Of a DNA stretch of 64,000 nucleotides, positions 1 through 11,423 are shown in pieces. How positions within the stretch are numbered: the first letter of the stretch is position 1; the number at the start of each line of letters is the position of its first letter. A program made the position numbers and the translations under genes. The notes under the pieces were generated by a model. That model worked only from the letters and a program-made list of their open reading frames with translations, did no database searches and had not been told where the DNA came from. Origin of the DNA: Pomphorhynchus laevis (Eukaryota > Acanthocephala > Palaeacanthocephala > Echinorhynchida > Pomphorhynchidae); contig WNNJ02001876.1 in assembly GCA_012934845.2 (NCBI GenBank), positions 1 to 64,000 of the forward strand. The letters are read 5' to 3'.

Positions 1-468
1 TCTAAACTCAACTCACTACGTTCATATGTTGGATTTACATTTAAATCATTAGAATTAACCTCTTTCATTAGTATATCATAATAAAGCTTTTTGTATATGA
101 AGACAAAGTTATTACTAGCTTTTTCAATAGTATTAATTTCGATTATCCTACAATATTTCAATAGTTGTTATTAGATAGTTATCCTTTAATTTAGTAAGTT
201 CTGTATACATATCTTTATTCATTTAATCTTTCCTTTTATAATTGTTTGTTATTTTCATTTTATTTTTAATTTTATCAAATATTTAATCTTTCCAAATTTT
301 AAACTTTGATGTATTTAACCTTTAACTATTAATCAACTTATCAAAGTAAAATATATAACGAATTGTAAATTTTATTTCTATTGAATCTACATTTATATTC
401 TTTTAGTAGAATTTTTCTTAATTCATTGTTTTCAATTAATTCTAGATTATTAGTGCATATATGTTCAT

Positions 469-1418
469 AGAATGAATAATTGCATACACGAGCGAATATC
501 ATCATTTGGTCGGCTTCATCAATTATCCTCGTGTGAATTGTTTAATCCTAGATGCAGCACTGTACACTACAATCAGCGTAGGTGGACCTCATCAGCAGTG
601 AGCCTACGCCTACATTTCGTGTTTCGGTCCTCTTATGATCTGCTGAAATTTTCCTCTGCTGCCTTTCTGTAAAAAACAAACGATACAGTTTGTAAGGAAA
701 ACATTTCCACTTGTGCAAACTGTACGTTGTTTCCGTCTTTTGTAACAAAATGACGGATATAGCACTACAGTTGCCGGAAACAACCGACAATCTGTCTTTT
801 GAATCTTCTTGACAGGAAACCGGAATCTGCCAGGTTAATAGAATGAATAATTGCATACACGAGCGAATATCATCATTTGGTCGGCTTCATCAATTATCCT
901 CGTGTGAATTGTTTAATCCTAGATGCAGCACTGTACACTACAATCAGCGTAGGTGGACCTCATCAGCAGTGAGCCACCTACGTAGTGTACAGTGCTGCAT
1001 CTAGGATTAAACAATTCACACGAGGATAATTGATGAAGCCGACCAAATGATGATACTCGCTCGTGTATGCAATTATTCATTCTATTAACCTGGCAGATTC
1101 CGGTTTCCTGTCAAGAAGATTCAAAAGACAGATTGTCGGTTGTTTCCGGCAACTGTAGTGCATCTCCGTCATTTTGTTACAAAAGACGGAAACAACTTAC
1201 AGTTTGCACAAGTGGAAATGTTTTCCTTACAAACTGTATCGTTTGTTTTTACAGAAAGGCAGCAGAGGAAAATTTCAGCAGATCATTAAAGGACCGAAAC
1301 ACGAAATGTAGGCGTAGGCTCACTGCTGATGAGGTCCACCTACGCTGATTGTAGTGTACAGTGCTGCATCTAGGATTAAACAATTCACACGAGGATAATT
1401 GATGAAGCCGACCAAATG
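469..1418. mobile_element. Fold-back (inverted-repeat) insertion with 12-bp target duplication
   Basis: The block is bounded by the direct repeat atatatgttcat at 457-468 and 1419-1430. The undisturbed PLE sequence near 26.33 kb has this site once, so it is a target-site duplication. The insert is a large inverted repeat centred near 975. The left arm (469-838) is followed by a second partial copy of its first ~135 bp (837-973), and the right half is their reverse complement. Short frames inside it are shadows of the arms. Near the outer part of each arm lies a hammerhead-like motif, listed separately. No transposase or RT is encoded, so it is non-autonomous. It could be a dimeric SINE or retrozyme insertion, or a Foldback-type DNA element. 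Confidence 0.75.
1291..1345 (+). ncRNA. Hammerhead-like motif in the fold-back arm
   Basis: Order: GGACC, GAAAC, a minimal hairpin ending in TGTA, a 7-nt arm GCGTAGG, then CTGATGAG, GGTCC and CCTACGC. GGACC (1291-1295) pairs with GGTCC (1333-1337), as hammerhead stem II would in a type II permutation. GCGTAGG (1312-1318) pairs with CCTACGC (1339-1345). The two helices cross, so they form a pseudoknot or are alternatives. The conserved hammerhead core words CTGATGA and GAAA are present, but a normal closed stem I is not. The mirror copy is on the minus strand in the left arm, around 575-630. Cleavage activity is inference. Confidence 0.45.
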
Positions 1419-1620
1419 ATATATGTTCATATATATTTTTAAAATTAAGACTTTTGCAATCCAATTCAGTTTCTATAATGTTTATAATATTATAGTATTT
1501 TATTTCAATTCTTTATTATAATTACAAATTTTTTGTCCTAACGGCGGTAAGGTTACAACTTATAACTTATTTTAGTAATATATTTACTTAAGTCTGATCC
1601 TATTATTTCTTTACTATTAG

Positions 1621-2400
1621 AATTATTTAAAAGTCAAACGGGTCAAGGTTTGATTGAGCGTATTAAACAACATATAATGCACGTAAAGGGACCAATTCTA
1701 GTGCTGTTGCTCAGCATTTTGTGAGTTTGAATCATTCCGTTGATTTTGAAAATGCATCTATTTTATCATTTGAAAGTAACTTGTTATCTCGCATTATTCA
1801 AGAAGCGTATTTTATCTGAAAAGAACCTAATTTAATGCTTAAACTAAATTATATTATAGTTTATTATTCTAATATTACAAAAAGTAAAATTTTTATTTAA
1901 TAACTTATTTCGATTTACGAAATCAAACAAATTAATTTATGAATAAATACTAAACCCATGATATTCTTCCATTTCGGTTATATAGTTTTATTGGAACAAA
2001 GAAGAAAATAGTTATCCCTTTTTTAAAATATACAATATTTCGATAGCTCATGTTATCATCAGGATTACAATAAAATGATCAAAACATTTCGTTTTTAACA
2101 TTTTATTGTAATTCTGATGATAACATATTATGACATGCTATGCTTGTTACTTTCAAATGATAGCAAGTTACCTTCAACTGATAAAATATATGCATTTTTA
2201 AAATCAATGGAATGAATCAAACTCGCAAAATGCTGAGCAACAGTACTAGAAATGGTCAACACATTGTTATTTCGGATTATTCAAAAAGCGTGTTTTATTC
2301 GAAAAGAACCTAATTTAATGCTTAATAATAAATATGATTTCAACCTTAAATTAAATTATAATTAATCATTCCAATATTACATTTTTTTAATTTTTTTATT
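1621..2400 (+). pseudogene. Canonical PLE remnant: C-terminal GIY-YIG end, partly inverted copies
   Basis: From about 1640 to 1825 the plus strand translates, with one frame change, to the last third of a GIY-YIG endonuclease of classical Penelope type: an R-x-K-Q-H segment, then SSAVAQHF, LNHSVDF, and a final EAYFI followed by a stop. This arrangement, with the endonuclease at the C-terminal end, differs from the N-terminal arrangement at 25.3 kb, so two PLE lineages are present. A second copy of the same region lies inverted at about 2145-2255 and continues in direct orientation to 2340. Such tandem and inverted pieces are usual for PLE insertions. All pieces are dead. Confidence 0.6.
2030..2080 (-). 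ncRNA. Hammerhead ribozyme of a canonical PLE
   Basis: On the minus strand CTGATGA (complement of 2056-2062) is followed by a short stem-loop and then CGAAATATT. This is the minimal hammerhead core that canonical PLEs are known to carry in their terminal repeats. Stem II (TAAC against GCTA) has one A-C mismatch, so this copy may be weak. The same flank, with CTGATGA but no GAAA half, recurs in plus orientation at 2098-2130. Confidence 0.5.
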
Positions 2401-2419
2401 TTTTATTCGAAAGAATCGG

Positions 2420-4905
2420 ATTATTGTTAAGATACAATTGAATTGGTTGCCCGCAAATGGGCCCCATATTATTACTTAGATAACGTTTAATAAAATGTAC
2501 GGGATAATTGGGCTTCGGAATCAAGATTACATAAGACTCTCCCTGACGCATGCTGAATTCCTCCGCTGAATTGCAGCCCTTATGCGCTGTAGGAAATGGG
2601 ATTTTGCCTGGGCGTCGTTTGTAGCTAGCCTCAGTCGCTTCCCAATTAGTTCAAAGAGGGCGGTGGCTTCACATCCTAAGGCGCCGATTGACTCGACAGC
2701 TACTGGGACGAAGCTGCAATATGAAGGATCCAGACATGTATATTTGATCAGTTTCCTGCGTTCGGCTTCCGTAGCCAGAGCTCCAGCACCTGCTGCAGAA
2801 CAATCTACGTGAGACAGAGCTAGGGTGTTCACGCTAGTATGGTTCCATACTATTAGACGTCCACAGTCCCGTGGTACTAAAGTGGCCACATCTGGTCTCT
2901 TACCGTCAGTTCGGGATATATCAAAAGGTTTCAAGGAATAGGGGTAACCCGCTGCTGATAAAGCTACCTTTATTATTCCATTCACTTAGGCATGTCGGAA
3001 GTGGCGGCCGATAGACCTTTTGCAGTCTAACCCATGCCGGCCTAGTCTATCTACAATTGCGCCGCACTTACAAGTATGTAAGGCACAGAGCGGCAATCCC
3101 AAACGAAGGCCAATTGAGATGCGAATCCCCTCGTCGTCTAATCTTGTTCCGGTTCCGCGTTTGGTATTGCCTGTAGGAATGCTCCTGTAGCTGGTGAGGC
3201 CACGGCCAGCAATCGTGCTCTTTCTGTTATGTTTGGGGCAGAGTCCGATAGCTTTTTGAATATTAGCTTTAGAATCGGGACACTCCAAGATTTCTGACGC
3301 TCTGGATTATCAGGATGATCCGATCTGAGGCTCAATAACCAACTCGACCTTCCCAGCTCGAATTCGGGGTATGTATGTAAGAAAACGAGGCAGCGTACCA
3401 ACAGTCGCTCGACCAACCTCTGTGTTGTGGATACCGATGACAGTAATGTTGGAAGGGCAGAATCGACAGCTGACGCAATCCCTAAACCAAAAGGGCGATC
3501 GGGAGGGTCGCCTGTGTCCAGGCTCGTTCGTCAATGCTAACATTTAACAGTGACTCCAGAGAAGATCGAAGGACTGCATCAAAACTTAAAAGGCCTGCAC
3601 GTAAAAAGGCCAGTGATGTACGAAGCAAATACGATAACTTCATTCCACCCACGCAGTGCCGCAACAAATAAAGACTGTCATGTTTTGCGAGGAATAAAAG
3701 TCTAGTACTCATCTTTGTTAAGCTAGAAGTCGCTCTGTCTAATAATCCATCGATATTGGCATCATCGCCAGTAGAAGAACCCAGCAACGTAGAACGTTCG
3801 ACTGATACTCGTTTTGATACTGGTAGTGACAGCAAAAAGGAATTATCCACATTATGGTTATCAGTAATAACCTCACATTTATCTTCATTCAAAACAAGTC
3901 CTAGATCAAGTCCTCCTTCGCGAATACGAATGTCATCATTTAGATGGCTACATCCTCGGATAAGGTGACGTCGTCTAAGTACCATATATTTAGTGGGATC
4001 TGTAATGTCTTACTTAGCCCTATAACCGCCAAGGAAAATAGCATTGGTCCCAGAAGGTTCCCTTGCGGCACTCCCTCCTGTGAAAGTAGGATATCCGGGC
4101 CGTGAAATAACCAAGAAGTTTCGTTATAACTTGATTGCACAAAGCGGGAAATGGCAGGGATATAACGGTACGCAGCTGCGAGTAACGATGATCGTTAGAT
4201 GCAATTAAAAGCATTTCGAAAATACAGCTTAAGCAGAGCGTTCTGTCAGTGCATTAGTCTAAGATGGGATCTGCAAGCATGTGCAGCGGCTTCAGCACCT
4301 GACGGCACTCCGACACCAACTTGAAAGGGAGACAGGACAGCAACTGCCTCACCAGTAGCCCGACGACATGCTATTTTGGCCACCATTCTGCGTAAGGTGT
4401 CACCAATGGCTATTGGACGAAGTCCGCCATCGGGTTTTTTAAGCGCAATCAACTTAGCTTCAAAGAAAATTGGTCTAAAGCAGAGTGGGACCCCGCCGTT
4501 TAGGACCATGGACGATAAATTAGACAAAGCTGTTAGGAAATCTTGTCACGCAGCGGCACAGCCCGGTCCGGTAAGATCCTTCAAATGGATCGGGCTCAGA
4601 CCATCGGGTCCTCCTGATGCATGGTTAGCAAAGGAGCCCTAAGATTTTATAATCTCCTCAGAGACCACTTGTGGGTAGCGTGTTAATGTATCCTGTGAAT
4701 TGGGCAAAGACGAATCATTACTGGCTGAGCAAAGACTGGGTGGGTGTAAATGCTTTAAAATAAGAGAGGTCTTTTCTTCGTAAGGGGTGAAAGTATCCTC
4801 GCACATTGCTAGTCTCATGGCGCAGCGTGCATCCTCGAGCTCAATTTTTTTGGAAATCTTGCGGCGCAATTCTTCTGGTTCGTGTCGCCTACGTGAACGC
4901 TTTTT
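2420..4905 (-). pseudogene. RLE-2: broken RT plus C-terminal nuclease retrotransposon
   Basis: A single degraded minus-strand coding region, broken into about eight frames. From its 5' end: an N-terminal segment (4869-4639); RT fingers with ALKKPDGGLRPIAIGD (4527-4246); RT motif C as WYLDD and nearby thumb sequence (4140-3482); a C-x-C...H...C zinc cluster with CKCGAIVDRLGRHGLDC (3288-2986); and a terminal nuclease-like segment with GKRPDVATL followed by IVWNHTSV (2985-2527). The order RT, zinc cluster, PD-(D/E)xK-like nuclease is that of restriction-like-endonuclease non-LTR elements (R2/CRE/NeSL type). It is more GC-rich than the flanks. It is related to the elements at 21.6 and 50 kb but not closely. 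The exact clade cannot be set by eye. Confidence 0.7.
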
Positions 4906-5049
4906 TTCTTTTTGTTTGTTTTAAAGTGTGTGTAACATTTTAGTATATGATTGTTTTGTTTCTCGGTATTTTCTTTTTATTTTAAGTAGAAATGCGGAAC
5001 ACATCAATTCTTGAATTTTTGTATAAATGTTGAAAACGAAATTTGTTAA

Positions 5050-5115
5050 ACATTTTATTGTAATCCTGATGATAGCAGGAGCTATCGAAATATAGAATTT
5101 CTATCAAATAAAGAA
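5050..5115 (+). ncRNA. Hammerhead ribozyme of a canonical PLE
   Basis: CTGATGA (5066-5072) is followed by TAGC-AGGA-GCTA, a perfect 4-bp stem II with a 4-nt loop, then TCGAAATATAG with GAAA at 5087-5090 and a downstream ATAGAA/TTCTAT hairpin as stem III. This matches the PLE hammerhead architecture with a very short stem II. The 20 bases before it are nearly identical to the copy near 2.06 kb, so both come from the same PLE family and flank RLE-2, which probably inserted into that PLE or its repeat cluster. Confidence 0.65.
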
Positions 5116-5289
5116 TAATTTCTGCTTCTTTGTTCTTGTAATAACTATACATATTACTGGAGTTATTATTAATTAATAATAATTGATTAATAATTGATCT
5201 ACGAATCAATTATTAATTTCAAATAATTAATAATTGATCTTCGACAGACGCTTTTAATATTATTCGAAATCGCGTTGTTTCGTCGTTTA

Positions 5290-6600
5290 AATTTAGTAAG
5301 CAACTTTATACCATTTTTTGTAGATTTTGCCAAAGCATTTGACTCTATAAATAGGTCGCTGCTGTTATCTAAGTTAACTTGTAAGGTTGGTATTTATGGT
5401 AGGTTTCTTTCGCTATTGCATCGTATTCTACAGGAAAATACATTGAGAGTGTATGACGGCCTTAACTATTCGCCACCGATTATCGCAAATCGAGGTGTCT
5501 TACAAGGCGACCCTTTAAGTCCTCTTCTCTTTTCATTATTTCTAATGGATCACCCTACTAAGCTGAGAGAAATTAACGGCGATAAACTTCAATACTGTAT
5601 GCTGATGAGTTGCAATTGTGTGCTCGGATATTAGTTCCGGACAAACCGCGTTAGACTTCCCATCTGCGTATTGTAAAGATAATGAATTGTTGATTAATAT
5701 AAGTAAAACGAAAGTGATAAAATTTCGTAGAGGCGGCCGTCTATATCGGTCTGATCAACTTTTTATCGACAATGTACAACTAGAATTTTGTTCTAATTAC
5801 ACATATCTAGGAATCTTAGTGACGTCACGATGGTCATTTACTTTTCAATTCAAAACAAATGCGCAAAGATAATAGGTGCTACCTCAAGAGTCGCTAATTT
5901 AGGAGCTTTATCTTTCGAAGGTGCTCTACATTATTTTCAAATAATGTTACTCCCTTGCTTACTTTACGGATTATCATCCTTCTGGAATCATCCAACTTTA
6001 GACAGATGGATAACTGTCAGACTCGATACATTAAAAGAATAGTCGGGGTTTCATTGAAGTGCTCTAGCACTATCGTAGGATACTTAGCAAAGGTGAAGCC
6101 ATGCAAATATTCTTACAAATATTCAAAATCTTGAAAGTAAGACCGCACTTTTAGACCCTGAGTATGAGTTAACTCATGTTTATACTCAAGCGAATTGGAG
6201 AAATCCCTTTTATAGTAAGAGACATCTTATTTGGCGTGCATCATTACATGGATATCACGCTAAAATTTGTGTGAAACGCATAATGATTCATGAAAGATCT
6301 TTGACTTGTAATTGTCTTTACTGTTCTGAATGTTGCCAATCACTTTTTCACGTCTTTACATGTGTATACTTATCAAAATTATCACTCAGTAGTATTGACC
6401 GGTTAGCATGTCCATAACCTAAATTTGATTATGGTGATTTGATATTCAACAATCAACTATTTTGAATGTTAATTGCAGCATTTTCTATTCAATTTTTCCA
6501 ATTTATTTGTAAATCTGTTTGTCCTTGTTTGTTTAACCCAAGCTGAAAGGTAAAGTGGTCTTAATAAATCTCAACATTAATTAATAATAATTAATTATTA
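5290..6600 (+). pseudogene. LINE-D copy, 5'-truncated and broken
   Basis: This stretch starts inside the RT palm with FVDFAKAFDSINRSLL, goes through GVLQGDPLSPLLFS, then NISKTKVIKFRRGGRLYRSD and the ANLGALSFEGALHYF thumb region. It runs to the C-terminal cysteine-rich end near 6370. The same order and wording occur in the nearly intact element at 11.3-15.4 kb, so it is a 5'-truncated family member. The region that should hold the catalytic YADD (about 5600-5630) is damaged, and at least three frame breaks are visible. The 3' UTR ends in an AT-rich TAA/ATT repeat tail near 6590, as in the longer copy. Confidence 0.8.
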
Positions 6601-7341
6601 TTAATTATTATTAATAATTTTATTGTTATCCTTGAGTCTATAATAATTCCAGTACTGTGCATAATATTAAAAGATATATTATTTATTTATTAAATGTTTC
6701 ACTATATATTTGGTATAATAAATAATTGTAATATTTTACATTCTCCAGATGATAAATAATTATTTATTTTAACCATTTTATTATTTAAATATTATACTTT
6801 ATTATCTAAGGACAAATGATATCTGAAATAATGTACATTATCTATACGCTAATGATTGAGAACAAGTACAGTTTGGATTGTTAGCATTAATAGAAGTTTA
6901 GTCAGTCTGAGCAATTCGCTTCTTCAAGTTCAATTATAACTGATTATTCTCTATATTTAAAGACGTCAAAGAAGAACTAGACGTGAGTGATACATCGCAA
7001 CGTTAGAAGAATTTCTTACGTGTGCATTCAAGCGCCTTAACAAACAAAACTTATGATACTTCGTAATTTTGTCACCGCGATATTTTAAAATTTATTCAAT
7101 CGGCAATCACTTATAATCACGCAGTTAAAATGTACATGGTTGATTTTACAACTTCAAAGCCCAAGTACACATTTAAATCATATAAATAATAAAAAATAAT
7201 AAAATTATTATTAAAAATAATTAATAAAAATTAAATAATACGTCCCTATGCGTAAATAATTAAATATTCAGGCTTCTAAAAAGTTCATATATACAAAATC
7301 ATAACTGATTGTAATAATTTTAAAAAACAAAGTTGACATAC
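6601..7341. other. AT-rich non-coding stretch
   Basis: About 740 bases downstream (in gene direction) of the minus-strand host exon at 7342-7461. I looked for the next exon of that gene on the minus strand and found no segment with a good acceptor, an open frame and a good donor. Runs of A/T and short inverted repeats dominate. It is most simply intron sequence. Confidence 0.4.
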
Positions 7342-7461
7342 GTCTGGTGTAATTAAGCATAAATCGTTGTGAATTCGTTTTCCAACATTAACACTTGGTA
7401 GAATTTTGATCTGTACATTTTGCTGTATGTCCGGATCATCGGATCTCCAGTGCAGCGACTC
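7342..7461 (-). CDS. Host GT4-like glycosyltransferase, downstream exon
   Basis: A 120-nt minus-strand exon, exactly 40 codons, phase 0 at both ends. The acceptor reads ttattaaattag before GAG TCG CTG, and the donor is GTATGT after CCA GAC. The peptide contains NVQIKILPSVNVGKRIHND and LCLITPD. The pattern ILPS...NDLCLITPD resembles the strand after the first Rossmann beta-alpha-beta unit in GT4 glycosyltransferases. It joins in phase to the exon at 15927-16097, whose peptide ends KVLLITGNS. Both exons are on the same strand, 8.5 kb apart. The splice sites and the open frame are seen directly; the assignment to the same gene is inferred from phase, strand and order. Confidence 0.55.
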
Positions 7462-7939
7462 CTAATTTAATAACAGGAGTTATTTAAAATAATATTGTTT
7501 AATTCAATATAACAATTGTTAAATAAATTAAATTCAATTTACTCTTTAAATAAAGTATTTTTTAATAAATTAAATCAAATTTTTTTTAAATAAAATAAAT
7601 TGATCAATATCAATTAATTTAAAAATAACTAATTATTTTATTTATTTAATTAAAAAATTGGATCAAAAAATTGCATAAAATTTTGAATTTGAAATCGAAT
7701 TTTTTTAATTAAATTTTTCTTAAAATCTTTATAATTTTTTATAATTTTCTATTAAAATGTAATATTATTAAAATGTAATATTATTAATTTATAATTATTA
7801 AAATGTAATTTTCTATTAAAATGTAATAAAGAAATATTCTTACAAAGTAAATTCAATTTACTCTTTTAAATAAATTAAATCAAATTATTGAATAAAAATT
7901 TATTAAAAATTAATAAATTAAAAATTATTGTCCAGCTAT

Positions 7940-10900
7940 TATGATATACCTATCAATCAATCAATAATCCTTTATTTTTACAAGATGAACATGTATCTTT
8001 GTTCATACGATAGACAAAATTTGAAGGCATGAAAAAAATATATATACAAGTAGGAAAATTAAAATTACACATAATATTCTCAAAATGTCTTAAAATTACA
8101 CAATAAACAGTTAAATAGCAGACGTTCTGAGTAGTAATGCTTAAGTAAGAAGTTGCGCTTTGGCTTTTCTGTATGAGCTAGCTTAACTATGTTATTTGAC
8201 TTTCGTAGATCGTATCGCTTTTCCATCCCTAAATATTGTGATGATGAAATTGTCAATAAATATTCTACAATGGATGCACGCGATTTCTTTTTCAAAATTG
8301 TTCATTGAAACTTCAAGTGGTTCTATATTCTTGCCACATATTTGCTGCCCTCGATTATGAATGCGAATAAGCTTTTTAATTTCAAAAGATGTCATGTCAC
8401 AAAGTGTAGGATATGCATATAGTAGAACTGAACGTATGGTTGCATTGTAAACAAGCTCTAGCTGGTAATCAAATACACCATTTTGCTTTAACACCTTTAG
8501 AAAGTATAGACGCTTAGCACATTTAGATGCGGTATCTTCAACATGCCTCTTCCAAGACAAGTTCGACTTAAATATCAAGCCCAAAATCTTTAAGAAACTG
8601 ACTCTCTCTAGACCAAAGTTTAACAACATTGAATTAGAATGAGGTCGTCTAAACGCAAAACTGAATAATTTTTGACTTCGTCACATTTATACTAAGATCA
8701 TTACACGAGCACCATTCTTTAAGATTACTTAATTTCTGTTCAATTATAATGTTAGATTGTATATAGTTGTCACCGCGGGTTATTATAGTAAGATCGTCTG
8801 CATATTTAAAACATTTTGACGAGGAACAACTGACACAGTAATCATTCATGTAAATTCCAAATAGAAGCGGTGCAGTTAGACTTCCTTGTGGAACACCTTT
8901 AAATATACAACGCGGTTCTGAATTTGATCCTAGGTGAGATATAAATTGAAATCGATTATCTAAATAGGAGTTCGAAAAATTAATATGCCAATCAGAGAAT
9001 CCTGCGTTTTTGAACTTTCTTAATAGTTTCGCATGAGATACGTTATCAAAGGCTTTCGAAATGTCAATCTGTAAAAGCTGTACTACAGGAAAGAAGCGAT
9101 AGTCTAGAGTATCTACCAAAACATGATGGATTGACAATAGAGCATTGTTTGTCGATCCTGCGGGTCGAAACGCAAATTGATTGTTGTCTAAATAGTTACT
9201 ATATTTGTGATAAATTCGTCGACGAAAACAGCTTTCTAGTATTTTAGTGATGACCGGAAGCAACGATATTGGACGATCTGCCATTTTAGATATTGATTGA
9301 CCTCCTTTCGGAACTAACACAACCTTAGACATCTTCAAACAATCAGGAACATTTCCCGATCGAAATATTTCCGAAAATAAATGTGCTAAAGGTTCAGACA
9401 ATACATCTTCCAAATACCGGAGTATCCAAGCGGGCAGTCCTTGGCCACATGATTTTTTTGAACTCAAGCGAGTTAATTCCGAACTCATTTCTGATGCGGA
9501 AACGACAACATCCAATGATTCATAACGTATAGTTTCATTCGTAATCCTAGTTTTATCCAATACTGGCGTGATTTCCTCATTTATTTCATTTAAGGCAAAT
9601 ACTAAATCAGATTGTTTGTTAGCAAAATCTGATTTACATCCACTAGGCTTTAGTCGTGAAATACCTTTCCAAAAGTCTGACGAATTCCCTGTACCTAGCA
9701 GTTCCAGAACAAATGACTTCTTGGAAATATTTATGAGACTGGAAAGTTTATTCGTTAATTGTTTTTCTTTAATTAAGTTTCCTATTTTATGATTTAAATC
9801 ACCTGCTAGTAAAAGGTTTTTATTTAATACAAGAATTTCCTTTATAGAATGCTCTAAAATATCAAGTGCAACATCATGTTTACCACTTGGAGGGCGATAA
9901 AATACTGCAACGACGAGAGCAAAACTTCTTGTTGCTGAACACTTGCTTACTTGTAATGATAGACATTCAATATAAGTTTCCATTATGTTCTTAACTGTTG
10001 CAACTATTAGAGAACACGAAGTACGGATGTATACTGCTACACCACCTCCCAAAGTCGTACGATTACATGTGAATAAGTCAAAGTGAGGAATAGTGTAACC
10101 CTCCCAACAATCTTCGTCAAACAACGTTTCGTAATCAAGATGATATCAATTTTATGTATTTCTGCCTAGCATTCAAGATGAGATAACTTATTTCGAAGAT
10201 ATCTTGCATTAGTGTAAAATATTTAGGATACCATAAACTCCTAACTCTCAATTTAGATTTTTCTGATTCCAAAGGTATGACCGAGTAAACGTATCTTATC
10301 GAATTTTGACAAGCTGCATTTGGCTTCAACCAAAAATCTGACTCAATTTCAAGGCAACACGTTTCCTCGCTATCCGAAAATTCTGACCCGCAGGATTTTC
10401 GACTTGATCTTGACACTTTACATTATCTAGTTTGATATTTCATCGCATTAGGTTTCTATGTTCAGAACTTAAATCGCGGCTTATTGTAATATCATTAAAG
10501 GCATGTCCTTTAGAACGTAATATAATTTCAGAAGCAGTTTTGCTGTCAGAAAAAACTACTTTTAGAATACGACCACTTGATATTGCATGACTTTTATGTT
10601 TTCTCAAACAAAAAGCCCAAACAACCCTAATACTATTAGCGATTTATTTATCTTCATAAGAAAACATAAGATATAATGTGTTATGCACTGTAATTAAGTC
10701 TGAATCTACTTGGGCTTGTATCGATGCATTGGGTATTTCGGGTATATGTGAAAATATTAGACATCGTTCACTAGGGGCATATTTGCGTCGTGGTAAATTT
10801 GACTTTAAATTATTTGCGGTTGATCTAATTTCTGAAGTAACACATCCAAATATGTTGTTATGTAAAGTTGAAGCCTGACAGTATAAGTTTCGTGGATGAG

Positions 10901-11220
10901 TAACTTGGGATCCGTGGTACAAACTAGTAGGGGTGCCTACAATAGGTGTTTTTGTGTTTTTATTATATGACTTATGATGGGCGCGCGATTTATTATTACG
11001 ATGGATATCAATTATAGAAGAATTTACGATTACTCTATAGTGCGTAGTTCTAGGTAAGAGAGTTAACTTAGAGGATTTTGTGGTAGTTTGCTGGGTTATG
11101 TTCGAATTTTGAATAGGTGAAGTATGATCATCAATTAATGTTATATTATCATTGAGATTTGTAGAACTATTGTTTGATAGCAAATGATGGTAAGGAGTGG
11201 AGCTGTGATGTGGCATGTTA
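7940..11220 (-). mobile_element. LINE-C: broken CR1/Jockey-like LINE
   Basis: The minus strand carries, from 5' to 3', an ORF1 remnant (11216-10430), ORF2 (10416-8080) and a 3' UTR ending near 7945 in TTGATTGATTGATAG, a short tandem tail of the kind seen in CR1-group LINEs. ORF1 includes the segment RILKVVFSDSKTASEIIL, which parallels the ORF1 of LINE-A, and a serine/asparagine-rich N-terminal stretch. The element is inserted in the host intron in sense orientation. Its decay, with several frame breaks and an internal loss in the endonuclease, indicates an older insertion than LINE-D beside it. Confidence 0.75.
8649..10124 (-). pseudogene. LINE-C ORF2: APE remnant plus RT
   Basis: A 491-codon open stretch. 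The N-terminal part is APE endonuclease (GGGVAVYIRTS, VAVFYRPPSG, then LLAGDLNHKIG). It then jumps straight to the endonuclease-RT linker, so the second half of APE (about 80 residues) is missing. RT follows with SGNVPDCLKMSKVVLVPK, RPISLLPVITKILE, motif A LQIDISKAFDNVSH, motif B GVPQGSLTAPLLFGI and motif C FKYADDLTII. The frame breaks near 8640; the thumb and C-terminal part continue at 8629-8080 in another frame. Upstream, 10416-10135 carries the APE start with a LILNAR segment. Clade wording suits CR1/Jockey. It has no activity as it stands. Confidence 0.8.
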
Positions 11221-11423
11221 TAGTTTCTGTCACATGATATTGTCTTAAAAAAGATTTGAGAATCCTTTTTAAGAGAAAGAAATTTATTATTATAAAAAAG
11301 ATTTAATTTCGTAATAATAATAATAATAATAATAATGAGAGAATTTATTATACCTCTTTACCTTTCGGTATTGGGTAAACAAAATAAATACACCAAAAGT
11401 TTATCAATTTTATAAATTGTATT

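Larger units (their letters stand above)
1..1640 (-). mobile_element. Naiad-like PLE fragment, split by a fold-back insertion
   Basis: Read on the minus strand, 1-468 and 1431-1640 match the middle of the Penelope-like element at 25.3-28.3 kb, roughly its 26.1-26.78 kb part, which holds the linker and the N-terminal part of the RT. The match is collinear on both sides of 469-1418, so that block was inserted later. Many substitutions and short indels remove any long reading frame, so this is an old, inactive piece. It belongs to the same family as the fragments at 18-20.6 kb. Homology is seen directly by comparison inside the window; the family name comes from the better copy. Confidence 0.8.

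Noticed and set aside
548-1348. Proteins sharing the start MQLFILLTWQIPVSCQED on both strands
   Set aside because: They are the two arms of the fold-back repeat read in opposite directions; no homology and no gene signals.
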